Shown here: positions 16,040 to 26,714 of the stretch, in pieces
How the letters are laid out: each line of letters begins with the position of its first letter
Numbering within the stretch: position 1 is the stretch's first letter
Assembly: GCF_002863005.1 (NCBI RefSeq)
Contig: NZ_PKDG01000009.1
Span: 1 to 64,000, forward strand
From: Pseudoxanthomonas sp.
GTDB taxonomy: Bacteria > Pseudomonadota > Gammaproteobacteria > Xanthomonadales > Xanthomonadaceae
DNA: 64,000 nt
Direction of reading: 5' to 3'
Program-made: the position numbers and the translations under genes
The notes under the pieces: generated by a model
What the model saw: only the letters and a program-made list of their open reading frames with translations
Told to the model about the DNA's origin: nothing
Database searches by the model: none

Positions 16040-17295
16040 AGGTGTTCCGTACCGTGGTGGTGCTGTTGGTGCTGCTGCTGGCCGGCGTGCTGGCGTCGCA
16101 GTGGATGGCGACCACCGATCGCGATCTCGGCGAGGTGTTCATCCGGTTCGCAGGGTACGACCTGCAGACCAATGTCCCGCGCGCACTGCTTGCCCTGCTG
16201 TTGATCACGGCCGCGGCCTGGTTGTCCTGGCACCTGCTGTCGCTGCCGTTCCGCGCATGGGGCCGCCATCGTCGCAAACAGGCGCGCGCACGGCTCATCG
16301 ATGGCCTGGACGCCCTGCACGCCGGGCATTGGCAGAAGGCGGAAAAGCTGCTCGAACGCGCCGCAGACGACACGGAAGTCGGTGCCATCGCGCGCGTGGC
16401 CGCGGTGCGCGCGGCGCAGGCGCGTGGCGACGATGCGGCCGTGCAGCGCCATTTGACGGCACTGCGCGAGCGGTCCGTCCAGGCGCACGCGATCACGGCC
16501 GCGCAGATCGCGCTCGATGGCGGACAGCCTCAAGAAGCACTGGCCTTGCTGGATGCCGTCGACGTGCAACCCCTGCCCCCGCGCGGCCTGGCACTGCGCG
16601 CCGATGCGCTCGCGGCCACTGCCCGCGCAGGTGAGGCCTATGGCTTGTTGGGCGCATTGAAGCAGCAGCAGGCCTTGGCGCCGTCCGCGTTCGACGCGCT
16701 GGAGATCCGCCTGGCGACACAGTCGTTGCGCGAAGCGGCCGACCCGAACGTGCTGGCCGAGCGCTGGGAAGACCTGACCAAACCCTTGCGCGTGCAGGCG
16801 CCTGTCGTGGCCGCCTACGCGGAGCGGGCCGCCGCGCTGCGCTGGGAGGACGCGGCGACGCGCAGCATCGAACAGGCCCTGGAGTCGCGCTGGGATGAAA
16901 GCCTCGTGGCCCTGTACGGCCGCCTGCCGGTGGGCAAACTGGATTCCCGTCGCGCCAGCGCGCAGCACTGGCTGCACGCGCACCCGGCCAGTCCCGCCCT
17001 GTTGGTGACGCTGGGGCGGCTCGCGCGGCAGCAGGGCCAGTGGACCGCAGCGCAGGAATTCCTCCATCGCGCGGTCGCGCAGGGCGCCGGCGCCGACGCG
17101 TGGGAAGAGCTGGCCACCGGCTTCAACGAGGCGGGCGACACCGTGTCGGCGCAGCAGTGCCATGCCAACGCGGTGAAGGCCGCGCGGGGAGAAGCGCCGG
17201 TTCGTTTGCCGGTGCGCGACATGCGGCAGGAAATCCATGACGCCGCCGTCGTCGAAGAGCGCGACGCGCACGGCCTGCCGCGGCTCAAGGAGTGA
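16036..17295 (+). CDS. hemY: HemY family protein (TPR-like, heme-operon)
   Basis: A 419-residue inner-membrane protein with two N-terminal helices (residues about 4-24 and 52-72) followed by a long TPR-like helical region (HAGHWQKAEKLLERAADD, LVTLGRLARQQGQWTAAQEFL). This is the proteobacterial HemY of the hemCDXY operon, not the Bacillus protoporphyrinogen oxidase of the same name. Its exact role in tetrapyrrole metabolism is unresolved. It overlaps hemX by four bases and ends three bases from the convergent DUF4349 gene. Confidence 0.88.
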   Translation: MKVFRTVVVLLVLLLAGVLASQWMATTDRDLGEVFIRFAGYDLQTNVPRALLALLLITAAAWLSWHLLSLPFRAWGRHRRKQARARLIDGLDALHAGHWQKAEKLLERAADDTEVGAIARVAAVRAAQARGDDAAVQRHLTALRERSVQAHAITAAQIALDGGQPQEALALLDAVDVQPLPPRGLALRADALAATARAGEAYGLLGALKQQQALAPSAFDALEIRLATQSLREAADPNVLAERWEDLTKPLRVQAPVVAAYAERAAALRWEDAATRSIEQALESRWDESLVALYGRLPVGKLDSRRASAQHWLHAHPASPALLVTLGRLARQQGQWTAAQEFLHRAVAQGAGADAWEELATGFNEAGDTVSAQQCHANAVKAARGEAPVRLPVRDMRQEIHDAAVVEERDAHGLPRLKE

Positions 17296-17298
17296 GGA

Positions 17299-18291
17299 TC
17301 ACGCGGCGGACGGCTTCCTGCGCCAACGGCGCCACCCGATCACCGCCGCCAGCACCACCAGCCACACCGGCCACAGGGCAGCCAGCGCCACCACGACCTG
17401 CTGGCCGGCACGCCAACCCACCCTCAGCGCATCGCCCAGCTGGCTGAAAAAGCCGGGTCCGTTGTCGCGGAACACGGCATCCACGTCCACGCGCTCTGCC
17501 TTGCGTACCTGCACATCCTGACGCAGCGACAGCGTGATGGTGCTGAACGCCACGCGGTCCTCGAACTCTTTCTGCGCGATCACGGCTTCGTCGCGCTGGC
17601 CACGCGCTTCGCCACGCGCTTCGATGGCGTCGGCCTTGTCGCCGAGCTTGCCGCCTGCCTGCACCGCGTCGCCGAGTTCCTGCTGCTGGTCCTGTGCGCG
17701 CTGCCGCGCCAATTGCTGACGCAACAGCTCGAACTGCGCATCGCGCGCACTGAAGTTGCGGCGCTCCAGGAACTCCATCTGCGATGCGATGGCACGCAGG
17801 AATACCTGGGTCCGCTCGCTCGGCACGCGCACGGTCAGTTCGCCCTGTAGCCGGTACTCGGAAAGCTCCAGTCGCTTGCCGTCGCCGATCGGTCGGCTCT
17901 GCACGCGCTGCACTTGTGCCTGGATGTCGTTGTCGACGGTGAAACCGCCCTGCTTCGCGACTTCATCCTCGATCGCCAACGCCGTGCGGTAGACATCCTT
18001 CACCTGAAACTCCGCGGCGGCGGTGCGGATGAAGCGGCGTTGCGGATCCACCTGCACCAGCACGTCGGAGGCCAGTTGCGAGGCATCGACGCCCGGTGTC
18101 TGCAGCGGTGGCGGTTCCAGGTTTTTCTCCGGTGGCGCCGCTGCTGCGGCATTAGCGGCTTCGGCCATCGCCGGGGCGGACTCCATCGCCACCTCTGCGT
18201 CGGCCGGGGCCATCTCGTGCTTGCTGCAGGCGGTCGCCAGGGCCAACAGGCCCAAGAAGGAAACGACAAGGCACTTCCTGTACATGCGCAT
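17299..18291 (-). CDS. DUF4349-family lipoprotein
   Basis: A 330-residue envelope protein: a lipoprotein-type signal ending LLALATAC (Cys about 22), an Ala/Pro-rich linker, a DUF4349 core with two beta-rich segments (RRFIRTAAAEFQVKDVY, LQGELTVRVPSERTQVFLRAI), a charged helical stretch about 205-250 and a C-terminal membrane helix (WPVWLVVLAAVIGW) with an Arg-rich end. The family is of unknown function. The ATG at 18291 follows a GGAG site. It is convergent with hemY, so the two probably share a termination region. Confidence 0.82.
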   Translation of the reverse strand: MRMYRKCLVVSFLGLLALATACSKHEMAPADAEVAMESAPAMAEAANAAAAAPPEKNLEPPPLQTPGVDASQLASDVLVQVDPQRRFIRTAAAEFQVKDVYRTALAIEDEVAKQGGFTVDNDIQAQVQRVQSRPIGDGKRLELSEYRLQGELTVRVPSERTQVFLRAIASQMEFLERRNFSARDAQFELLRQQLARQRAQDQQQELGDAVQAGGKLGDKADAIEARGEARGQRDEAVIAQKEFEDRVAFSTITLSLRQDVQVRKAERVDVDAVFRDNGPGFFSQLGDALRVGWRAGQQVVVALAALWPVWLVVLAAVIGWRRWRRKPSAA

Positions 18292-18377
18292 GGGAACTCC
18301 GGAGAGAGGAAAAAGGCGTAGCCGGATGGCCGTGCCGCACTCCAACGCGCGGCGGCGTCGAATGGGGTCGCGAGGCG

Positions 18378-19280
18378 TCATGGCGCCTTCGTCGTCGGTC
18401 CGGGTTCGCAGATCACGCAGCGGCCGCCGGGGTGCTCGGCGTTTCGCACCGACTTTAGGATGCGACGGGCTTCTGCCTGGCGCCGGGCGACGGTTGCGGT
18501 TTCTTCGGCGCCGTAGCGTTCGGCCAACGCGTACAGCACGACGACGTTCTCCATCGGACCTCCCGCCATGTTCAACGCCGCCCAGTCGGACAGCAGGTTC
18601 GCCACTACTGGATCCTTCGGCAGGACGAACTGCATGCGCTCGCCCAGCTGGTAGGCGAAGGCCTGATTCAGTGCGTACGCGTCGACACGCCGGCCGTCGT
18701 TGCCGGCCGGCAAGGTGGCAGGCAGTGGCGGGACCGTTGCGTCGCCGAACTGTAGGCCCGCAATCGAGTACCTCGCCAGGCGCACGGGATCCTTCGCCGA
18801 CGCGAGCTTGCTCTCCAGGATCCGCGCGTGCAGCCATTCGGTACCGAAGTGTTCCGCCGGATTGCGCTGGATGCCCAAGCGTATCCAGGCCAGCGCCGGC
18901 GCGTCGTGGCCGGAAAGCTCCAATGCCGTGCCCAGATTGGCTGCTGTCTCGTGGTGGCCAGGCCAGCGACGCTCGATGGACAGCAACAGCTGCGCCGCCC
19001 GCGAGTGCTGGCCCTGGTACATCAGCAGGATGGCGAGCTTGGTCAAGTTCTCCAGGTCCGGCACCGACTGGGCCTCGGCGATGAGGCTCCGCGCGTTCCG
19101 CAGATAGTGCTTCCTGACCTCGTTCGACGTCAGTCTCGCTTCCAGCTGTTCGCCGACGTCATCGTGGACATCAAACTGCCGCCCCTGATGATCGGTCCCG
19201 ATTGCGTTGACGCAAGCCTGCACCGGACCTGCCGCACCGAAGGCAAACGCCGCCAGCAGCATCCATCCCTTGTGTCGCAT
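18378..19280 (-). CDS. Hypothetical exported helical-repeat protein
   Basis: A 300-residue protein starting MRHKGWMLLAAFAFGAAG, with a signal peptide cleaved near VQA-CVN. The Cys just after the cleavage region does not form a good lipobox. The body is mostly helical with TPR-like repeats (LTKLAILLMYQGQHSRAAQLLL, ETAANLGTALELSGHDAPALAW). No catalytic motif was seen. The C-terminus carries a CVIC pair. The ATG at 19280 follows GGCAGG; an upstream in-frame ATG adds a poorly suited N-terminus. It precedes the DUF4349 gene on the same strand by 86 bases. Confidence 0.72.
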   Translation of the reverse strand: MRHKGWMLLAAFAFGAAGPVQACVNAIGTDHQGRQFDVHDDVGEQLEARLTSNEVRKHYLRNARSLIAEAQSVPDLENLTKLAILLMYQGQHSRAAQLLLSIERRWPGHHETAANLGTALELSGHDAPALAWIRLGIQRNPAEHFGTEWLHARILESKLASAKDPVRLARYSIAGLQFGDATVPPLPATLPAGNDGRRVDAYALNQAFAYQLGERMQFVLPKDPVVANLLSDWAALNMAGGPMENVVVLYALAERYGAEETATVARRQAEARRILKSVRNAEHPGGRCVICEPGPTTKAP

Positions 19281-19397
19281 CCTGCCGCCCCCCTGCCTGC
19301 ATCCCATAACGCACGCTATCCGATGAGCGGCCACAGGGGAACGGGGGTGGGCCGTGGGCGTGTGACAATCGGATCAGCTGCCCTTCGGTAATCCGCG

Positions 19398-21143
19398 ATG
19401 ACCCGAACCCTGCACGTCCTGCTGCTCATGACGCTCCTCGTCATCGTGCCGGCGCAGGCGGAGACACCGGTCGCCCGGGGAACCGGCGGCGCTGCCGCGA
19501 CGATCAGCGAGCAGGCCACGCAATCCGCCATCGCGATCCTGGACCAGGGCGGCAACGCGGTCGATGCCGCCGTCGCGGCGGCGGCGACGCTCGGGGTGAC
19601 CGATCCTTTCAGTTGCGGCATCGGCGGCGGCGGTTTCATGGTGGTCTACCTGGCGAAGGATAGGCGGGTCATCACGATCGATCATCGCGAGACCGCGCCG
19701 GCTGCCACCACGCCGGCACTTTTCATCGAAGACGGCAAGGAGATGGACTTCGACACCGCGATCGCCAGCGGGCTGTCCGTCGGCGTGCCCGGCACCGTGC
19801 GCGGCTGGCACGAGGCGTTGCAGCGGTATGGCTCGATGTCGCTCGCGCAGGTGCTCGCGCCTGCGATCACGGTCGCGGAGGAGGGCTTCACCGTCGACGC
19901 CAACTTCTCACGCCTGGCGGAAGTGAACGAACGCAAGTTCAACCGTTTCCCCGCAACGGCGGCGTTGTACCTGAGGCATGGCAGGGCCATCCCGGCCGGC
20001 ACCCTGCTGCGCAATCCCGATCTCGCCCGCACGTACCGCCTGCTGGCGGACGGCGGCGTGGATGCGTTCTACGCGGGCCCGTTGGCGGGCGCCATCGTCG
20101 ACACGGTCAACCGCCCACCGACCGCGCCGGGCGTGTCGGTGCGCGGTAGCCGCATGACACTCGCCGACCTGGCCAACTACGAAGCGCGCCTGCGTCTGCC
20201 AGTGCATTCCACCTATCGTGGCTACGACCTCTACGGCATGGCGCCACCGAGCAGCGGCGGCGTGACCGTATTCGAAGCGCTGAACATCCTCGAGGGCTAC
20301 GACCTGAAGACGATGCCGCGTGCGCAGGTCGAGCATCTGTATCTGGAAGCAAGCCGCCTGGCCTTCGCCGACCGCGATGCCTACCTGGCCGACCCGGAGT
20401 ATGTCGATGCGCCGGTGACGGGCTTGCTGAGCAAGGACTATGCGGCACAGCGGCGTACGCTGATCGCTCGCGACAAGGCCGCATCAGGGCGCGTGGCCGC
20501 CGGCGACCCCTATCCGTTCCAGCAGGATCCCAGTCATCCCCTGCGCTCCACACCGCGCGCACTGCCCCCTGAAAACACGCACACCACCCACTTGACCGTG
20601 TCCGACAAGGACGGAAACGTCGTCGCCTATACCTTCACCATCGAAGACTGGGGCGGCAGCGGCATGGTGGTGCCCGGTTATGGCTTCCTGCTCAACAACG
20701 AGCTGACCGATTTCGATTCCACCGCGCCGCATCCGAACATCCCCGAACCCGGCAAGCGCCCGCGCAGCAGCATGACGCCGACGATCGCGCTGAAGGACGG
20801 CAAGCCCGCATTCTCGATCGGCAGTCCGGGCGGTTCCACCATCATCACGACGGTGCTGCAGACCATCGTCAACTACATCGATCTCGGCATGCCGATGGAC
20901 CAGGCGATCGACGCGCCGCGACTGTCGCAGCGCAACGGCCGGACGACAGACATCGAACCCGGTTACGCAGACAGTGCCGAGGCGAAGGCGCTCGTGCAGC
21001 GCGGGCAAGGCTGGTCAGCGGTCCCCGAGGAAATCGGGGCCGCCAACGCGTTGGTGTTCCATCCGGATGGCACGGTGACCGCCGTGAGCGAAGGCCACCG
21101 GCACGGCGTGGGCAGTGCCAAGGTGCAGGCGCCAGCGCACTAG
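19398..21143 (+). CDS. ggt: Gamma-glutamyltransferase
   Basis: A 581-residue periplasmic enzyme with a signal peptide (LHVLLLMTLLVIVPAQA) that hydrolyses glutathione and transfers gamma-glutamyl groups. It is made as a proenzyme and cuts itself before a Thr nucleophile, seen near residue 395 in ENTHTTHLTVSD. Other family motifs are DAAVAAAATLGVTDPFSCGIGGGGF near the N-terminus, MAPPSSGGVTVFEALNILEG, GFLLNNELTDF and SPGGSTIITTVLQ. Length and motif order are normal. It is a single gene, convergent with a thiolase gene. Confidence 0.95.
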   Translation: MTRTLHVLLLMTLLVIVPAQAETPVARGTGGAAATISEQATQSAIAILDQGGNAVDAAVAAAATLGVTDPFSCGIGGGGFMVVYLAKDRRVITIDHRETAPAATTPALFIEDGKEMDFDTAIASGLSVGVPGTVRGWHEALQRYGSMSLAQVLAPAITVAEEGFTVDANFSRLAEVNERKFNRFPATAALYLRHGRAIPAGTLLRNPDLARTYRLLADGGVDAFYAGPLAGAIVDTVNRPPTAPGVSVRGSRMTLADLANYEARLRLPVHSTYRGYDLYGMAPPSSGGVTVFEALNILEGYDLKTMPRAQVEHLYLEASRLAFADRDAYLADPEYVDAPVTGLLSKDYAAQRRTLIARDKAASGRVAAGDPYPFQQDPSHPLRSTPRALPPENTHTTHLTVSDKDGNVVAYTFTIEDWGGSGMVVPGYGFLLNNELTDFDSTAPHPNIPEPGKRPRSSMTPTIALKDGKPAFSIGSPGGSTIITTVLQTIVNYIDLGMPMDQAIDAPRLSQRNGRTTDIEPGYADSAEAKALVQRGQGWSAVPEEIGAANALVFHPDGTVTAVSEGHRHGVGSAKVQAPAH

Positions 21144-21165
21144 CGGGCCGGCGCAAGGCGACCGC

Positions 21166-22446
21166 TTACCGCTCGATGATGGCGACGACGCCCATGCCGC
21201 CTGCCGTGCAGATGGACACCAGCGCACGGCCGCCGCCGCGCTGCTTCAGTTCCTTCGCCACCGTGGCGACGATACGGGCGCCGGTGGCGGCGAACGGATG
21301 GCCCGTCGCCAGCGAGGAGCCATTCGGATTCATCTTGGCCGGATCGATCCTGCCCAGCGGTGCGTCCAGGCCCAGGCGGTTGCGGCAGTAGTCCTCGCTC
21401 TCCCACGCGCGCAGCGTGCACAGCACCTGGGCGGCGAAGGCTTCGTGGATCTCGTAGATGTCGAAATCCTGCAGCGTCAGGCCGTTGCGCTTGAGCATCT
21501 CCGGCACGGCCACCGTCGGCGCCATCAGCAGGCCTTCGCCGTGGACGAAGTCGACCGCCGAGACCTGCGCGTCCCTCAGGTACGCGAGCGGCTCGTGGCC
21601 GTGCGCCCTCGCCCACTCGTCGCTGGCCAGCAGCACCGCCGCGGCGCCGTCGGTCAGCGGGGTGGAGTTGGCGGCGGTCAGCGTGCCGCGGCCCGAGGTC
21701 TTGTCGAAGGCGGGCTTCAGCGTGGCGAGCTTCTCCAGCGACGTGTCGGGACGCAGGATGTTGTCGCGCTCCAGGCCGCGGAAGGGCGCGATCAGGTCGT
21801 CGAAGAAGCCGCGCTCGTACGCGGCGGCCAGCTTCTTGTGCGACGCGACGGCGAGTTCGTCCTGCGAATCGCGGGAGATGTTCCACTCCTTCGCCATGTC
21901 CTCGCAGTGCTCTCCCATGCTCTTGCCGGTGCGCGGCTCGGCCACGCCGGGGAATTCGGGCTTCAATTCGCCGAACTTGAAGCCGCTGACCAGCGCCTTC
22001 AGCTTGTCCTGCGTGGTCTTGGCCCGGTTGGCGGCCAGCAGGCGCGCGCGCAGCTTCTTGCCGTAGACGATCGGCACTTCGGAGGTCGTGTCCGACCCGC
22101 CGCCGATGCCGGACTCGATCTGGCCCAGCGCGATCTTGTTGCCGATGTGGATGATGGTGTCTAGGCTGGTGCCGCAGGCACGCTGCAGCGTGATGCCCGG
22201 GGTCAGCGGCGACAGGCCGGAGGAGAGCGCGGCCTCGCGGCCCAGGTTCCAGTCGGACGAATGCTTGATCACCGCACCCATCGCCACTTCGCCGAGCTGC
22301 TGGCCATGCAGGCCGAAGCGCTCGACCAGCGCGCCCAGCGTGCGCACCGACATGCCCAGGTTCCCCACATCCGCGTAGGCCGTGTTCTGGCGGCAGAACG
22401 GAATGCGGACGCCGCCGAGGATGGCGACGGGGCGGGGTGCGGGCAT
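21166..22446 (-). CDS. Acetyl-CoA C-acyltransferase (thiolase)
   Basis: A 426-residue thiolase that condenses or cleaves acyl-CoA in beta-oxidation. The acyl-accepting Cys is near 89 (LQRACGTSLDTI); the C-terminal active-site motifs are YEIHEAFAAQ and CTAGGMG with the second Cys, plus NPNGSSLATGHPFAATGAR. The protein is closest in feel to FadI-type degradative thiolases, although no fadJ partner adjoins it. The ATG at 22446 precedes PAPRPVAILGGVRIPF; a long upstream in-frame extension overlaps the neighbouring divergent gene and is not credible. Confidence 0.92.
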   Translation of the reverse strand: MPAPRPVAILGGVRIPFCRQNTAYADVGNLGMSVRTLGALVERFGLHGQQLGEVAMGAVIKHSSDWNLGREAALSSGLSPLTPGITLQRACGTSLDTIIHIGNKIALGQIESGIGGGSDTTSEVPIVYGKKLRARLLAANRAKTTQDKLKALVSGFKFGELKPEFPGVAEPRTGKSMGEHCEDMAKEWNISRDSQDELAVASHKKLAAAYERGFFDDLIAPFRGLERDNILRPDTSLEKLATLKPAFDKTSGRGTLTAANSTPLTDGAAAVLLASDEWARAHGHEPLAYLRDAQVSAVDFVHGEGLLMAPTVAVPEMLKRNGLTLQDFDIYEIHEAFAAQVLCTLRAWESEDYCRNRLGLDAPLGRIDPAKMNPNGSSLATGHPFAATGARIVATVAKELKQRGGGRALVSICTAGGMGVVAIIER

Positions 22447-22553
22447 GGGGACCTCGGTCTGGATGGCGATGACGGGACGGTGAAGATGCGCCTGCGTACG
22501 GCAGGCATAATGGGGGAGTGTAATGCGCCCCTCCATCGCCTCCAACCGCTGAC

Positions 22554-23438
22554 ATGACTCGATCCACAACCAGCCCTGTCGTGATGGGCGTGATGGCCCT
22601 GGAACTGGCAGCGGGCAGTACCCCTCGGCGTGCCGCCCTGAGTGCCGCCGATGCGAGCGGCCTGGCGGAAAAACTCGGCCGCGACCTGGCGACGCATGCG
22701 CCGCAGGTGCGTGACCTGGATCTCGTCTTCGCGGGCGCGCATTTCGATCCCGCCGAAGCGCTGCGCCCCGGTTGGCCGCTGCACCAGCGGCTGCGCGAGT
22801 TGCACCAGCGGGCACCGGGACGTGGCGACGGGGCGCGGGTGATCGCGTTCGGCGCCGACGACACCGGGGACATCCCGATGCCGCTGCAGGCCGACGACGG
22901 CTTGCGCGGCGGCCTGCTGCGCGTGCTGCCCTTCGTGCTCAGCGGCGACGTCCCCGCGGTCGAAGCGGTGGCAGAACGGCTGGAGAGCGTCCTGCTGGAA
23001 ACCGGGATGGCCCAGGCCGATACCGCGCTGCTGGCGCAGACCGCATTCGGCGCGCAGATCGAACACGCACGCTACATGACGCTGCACGATCTCGCCGCCA
23101 TGACCGCGATGCAGTACGACCATGGCGGCCTCGGCGCACTGTGGCCCGTGATCGAAACCGCCCTGATGGCCCCGACCGAAGAGGCGTGGCTGGATGCCGT
23201 GCCGGAACCGCTGCTGCGTTACGCCAGTGGCGAGGTCCACATCGCGCTGTTCGAACCGATGGCCTGGCGGGCGCGCTATGCGACGCAGGAAGCGACCGAC
23301 GAACGCCTCGAACGCGCCTACCAGCATTTCCAGGCCCGCCAGCAGCAGATCGCGGCCGTGCTGGAAGCGCATGGGATCCCGGTGACGTTCGCGCACTGCC
23401 CCGCCAAGGCCGATGCGCGGGACACCCTGCAGTCGTAG
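22554..23438 (+). CDS. Conserved hypothetical protein
   Basis: A 294-residue soluble protein rich in Ala, Asp and Glu, without signal peptide or membrane segment. I do not recognise the family. Segments that look conserved are MGVMALELAAGSTPRRAALS, VIAFGADDTGDIPMPLQADDG and YATQEATDERLERAYQHFQARQ. CATAAT lies 44 bases before the start and may be its -10. Its TAG stop is formed by the GTAG of the adjoining REP element, so the last codons touch a repeat. Confidence 0.72.
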   Translation: MTRSTTSPVVMGVMALELAAGSTPRRAALSAADASGLAEKLGRDLATHAPQVRDLDLVFAGAHFDPAEALRPGWPLHQRLRELHQRAPGRGDGARVIAFGADDTGDIPMPLQADDGLRGGLLRVLPFVLSGDVPAVEAVAERLESVLLETGMAQADTALLAQTAFGAQIEHARYMTLHDLAAMTAMQYDHGGLGALWPVIETALMAPTEEAWLDAVPEPLLRYASGEVHIALFEPMAWRARYATQEATDERLERAYQHFQARQQQIAAVLEAHGIPVTFAHCPAKADARDTLQS

Positions 23439-23504
23439 CGTGCGCCATGCGCACGACCATGAGAACCACACATCATGCGGTCGTGCGCGTGGCGCACGCT
23501 ACGA
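23433..23504. repeat. GTAG-type REP doublet (inverted pair)
   Basis: Two 26-base arms (23433-23458 and 23479-23504) are inverted copies with one mismatch, separated by 20 bases. Each arm holds GTAG followed by its own small hairpin, GTGCGC-NNN-GCGCAC. This GTAG-plus-stem layout is that of the SMAG REPs of Stenotrophomonas. The pair lies between convergent genes, so the large fold could also help end both transcripts. Confidence 0.8.
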
Positions 23505-23516
23505 TGTCGGGTGGTA

Positions 23517-24089
23517 CTACTGGGTGACCTTGATGATCCCGCAGGCGACGCGCGCGCCTGCGTTGCCGGCCGGCTGGCTGGCGTAGTCGTCCGGCGCGGC
23601 ATGCACGATCAGCGCGCGTCCGGCGACGTCGTTGACGGCACCGCCACCCAGCGTGACGCCTTCGAGGTGCGCATCCACCTTGGCCACGCCGTCGGCATTG
23701 GCGGTCAGGTTGTTCATGTCGCCGGCATGGTGCGCGCCGCTGCCGGCCTTGCCGTGCGCGGCATTGAACGGGTTGAAGTGCGGCCCCGCGCTGCTGGCGT
23801 CGGCGGCGCTGCAGTCGCCCTTCTCATGGATATGGAAGGCGTGCGTGCCGTTCGCGGGCAGGCCGCCGATCTCACCGGTCAGGTGCAGGCCCTTGCCCAT
23901 GGGCGTGAGGGTGACGCTGCCGCTGACCAGGCTGCCGGACGCCGATGCCAGCACGGCGACCGCCTGCCTGGCGGTACTGGTGGTGGGGACGACGGGCGTC
24001 GCCGTTGACGACGGCGACGACGACGACGGCGTGGTGCTGCATGCCGCGAGGGCGAGGGCAGAAGCGGCGGCCAGCAGGACGATGCGCAT
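23517..24089 (-). CDS. sodC: Superoxide dismutase [Cu-Zn], lipoprotein
   Basis: A 190-residue periplasmic enzyme that dismutes superoxide. The signal ends in a lipobox, ALAAC, at about Cys 17, so the mature protein is likely membrane-anchored, followed by a Ser/Thr/Pro linker. Copper and zinc ligands are visible in HAFHIHEKGDC, GPHFNPF, GKAGSGAHHAGDMNN and ALIVHAAPDDY; the disulfide Cys pair is in GDC and VACGII. The ATG at 24089 is preferred over an in-frame ATG 20 codons upstream because the lipoprotein signal begins here. Confidence 0.94.
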   Translation of the reverse strand: MRIVLLAAASALALAACSTTPSSSSPSSTATPVVPTTSTARQAVAVLASASGSLVSGSVTLTPMGKGLHLTGEIGGLPANGTHAFHIHEKGDCSAADASSAGPHFNPFNAAHGKAGSGAHHAGDMNNLTANADGVAKVDAHLEGVTLGGGAVNDVAGRALIVHAAPDDYASQPAGNAGARVACGIIKVTQ

Positions 24090-24168
24090 GAGAGGGCTCC
24101 AGTACGGGTCGTGGCCGAGTACCGTAACCACCGCTACCTTCACGATCAATGAAAGTCGCTGCGTTCCC

Positions 24169-25600
<1,432 letters not shown>

Positions 25601-25611
<11 letters not shown>

Positions 25612-26677
25612 GACGTTCCTCGTCGTGGTCGTGCAGCGACTGCGGCAGCAGCAGGGTGAAGACCGTATGGCCGGGGCGCGAGCGGTAGGTCAGCGACCCC
25701 CGGTGTTCGCGTGCCACCTGTTGCGACAGTGCCAGGCCCAGCCCGCTGCCTTCGGCACGGCCGCTGACCAGCGGCAGGAACAGGTGCTCGGCGAGCGCTT
25801 CGGGCACGCCGCGGCCGTCGTCGACGATCTCCACCCGCAGCGCCATGGCGTGCAGGTGGTCGTGGATGCGCGAGCCGTGTTCGACACGGGTGCGCAGGAT
25901 GATGTTGGCCGCACCCGCCTGCAGGGCGTTGCGGACCAGGTTCCAGACCGCCTGGGTCAGGCGGTCGGCGTCGCCGGACAGTTCCGGCAGGCTGGGGTCG
26001 TAATCGCGCTGCAGGCGCACCGACCAGCCGCCTTCGTTCTCGGCCAGGCGCAATACCCGCTCCAGCACCGTGTGGATGTTCAGCGGCGCATGCGGGCGCT
26101 GCGGCGAGGGCGACAGCAGTTGTTCCAGCAGTGTGTTGAGGCGGTTGATCTCGGACTCGATCAGTTCGATCAGTTCGCGCTCGTCGTCGTTGTCGTCGCG
26201 GTGCGCGGCCCGGCGTGCCAGCAGCTGCGCGGCACCCTTGAGGCCCGCCAGCGGATTGCGCAGTTCGTGTGCCAGTCCCTTCAACGCCGCACTCAGCGCG
26301 TTGGGCAGGGCCTGGGTGGGATCGAGCGCGGGGAATTCGTCCACCGGGTGCGCTTCCAGCAGCCAGCCGCCGCCCTCCAGCCGCGACAGCCAGCCCTCGG
26401 CGAAGCACGGCGATTCGCCGGGCATGCCCAAGGCCATGCGGTGCAGGCGCAGGACGTCGCGGTCGGTGTTGTCCAGGAAGCGCGCCATGGCGTCGCCTTC
26501 GATCTCCAGGGCCGCCAGCGGTTGCCCGATCAGGCGGCGGGTACTGACGCCCAGCCAGCGCGCGAAGGCCGGGTTGACGCCACGGATCAGTCCGCCGTCG
26601 TCCGCCCAGGCCACCGGCGTGCTCAGCGCGTCGGTGGTGGGGTCGAAACGCATGCGGGAGAGGTCCGGGGACGACAT
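25601..26677 (-). CDS. glnL: Nitrogen regulation sensor histidine kinase NtrB (NR(II))
   Basis: A 358-residue soluble kinase/phosphatase: an N-terminal PAS domain (GLIRGVNPAFARWLGVSTRRL), the phospho-acceptor His near 138 in AHELRNPLAGLKGAA, and a GHKL ATPase domain with VWNLVRNALQAGA, IVDDGRGVP and GSGLGLALSQQV. PII binding controls its switch between kinase and phosphatase. The ATG at 26677 is directly preceded by an NtrC palindrome and lacks a good ribosome site; an in-frame ATG eight codons downstream is an alternative. Confidence 0.95.
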
Positions 26678-26694
26678 TGCACCAGTTTAGTGCA
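26678..26694 (-). promoter_or_regulatory. Near-consensus NtrC-binding palindrome at the glnL start
   Basis: The minus strand reads TGCACTA-AAC-TGGTGCA, which differs from the NtrC consensus TGCACCA-N3-TGGTGCA at one base. It occupies the 17 bases immediately before the glnL ATG, in the 37-base gap after amtB. NtrC bound here would block ribosome access indirectly by stopping transcription, as expected for autorepression of ntrBC. Confidence 0.75.
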
Positions 26695-26714
26695 AAGCCG
26701 TCCCCGGCAAGCCA

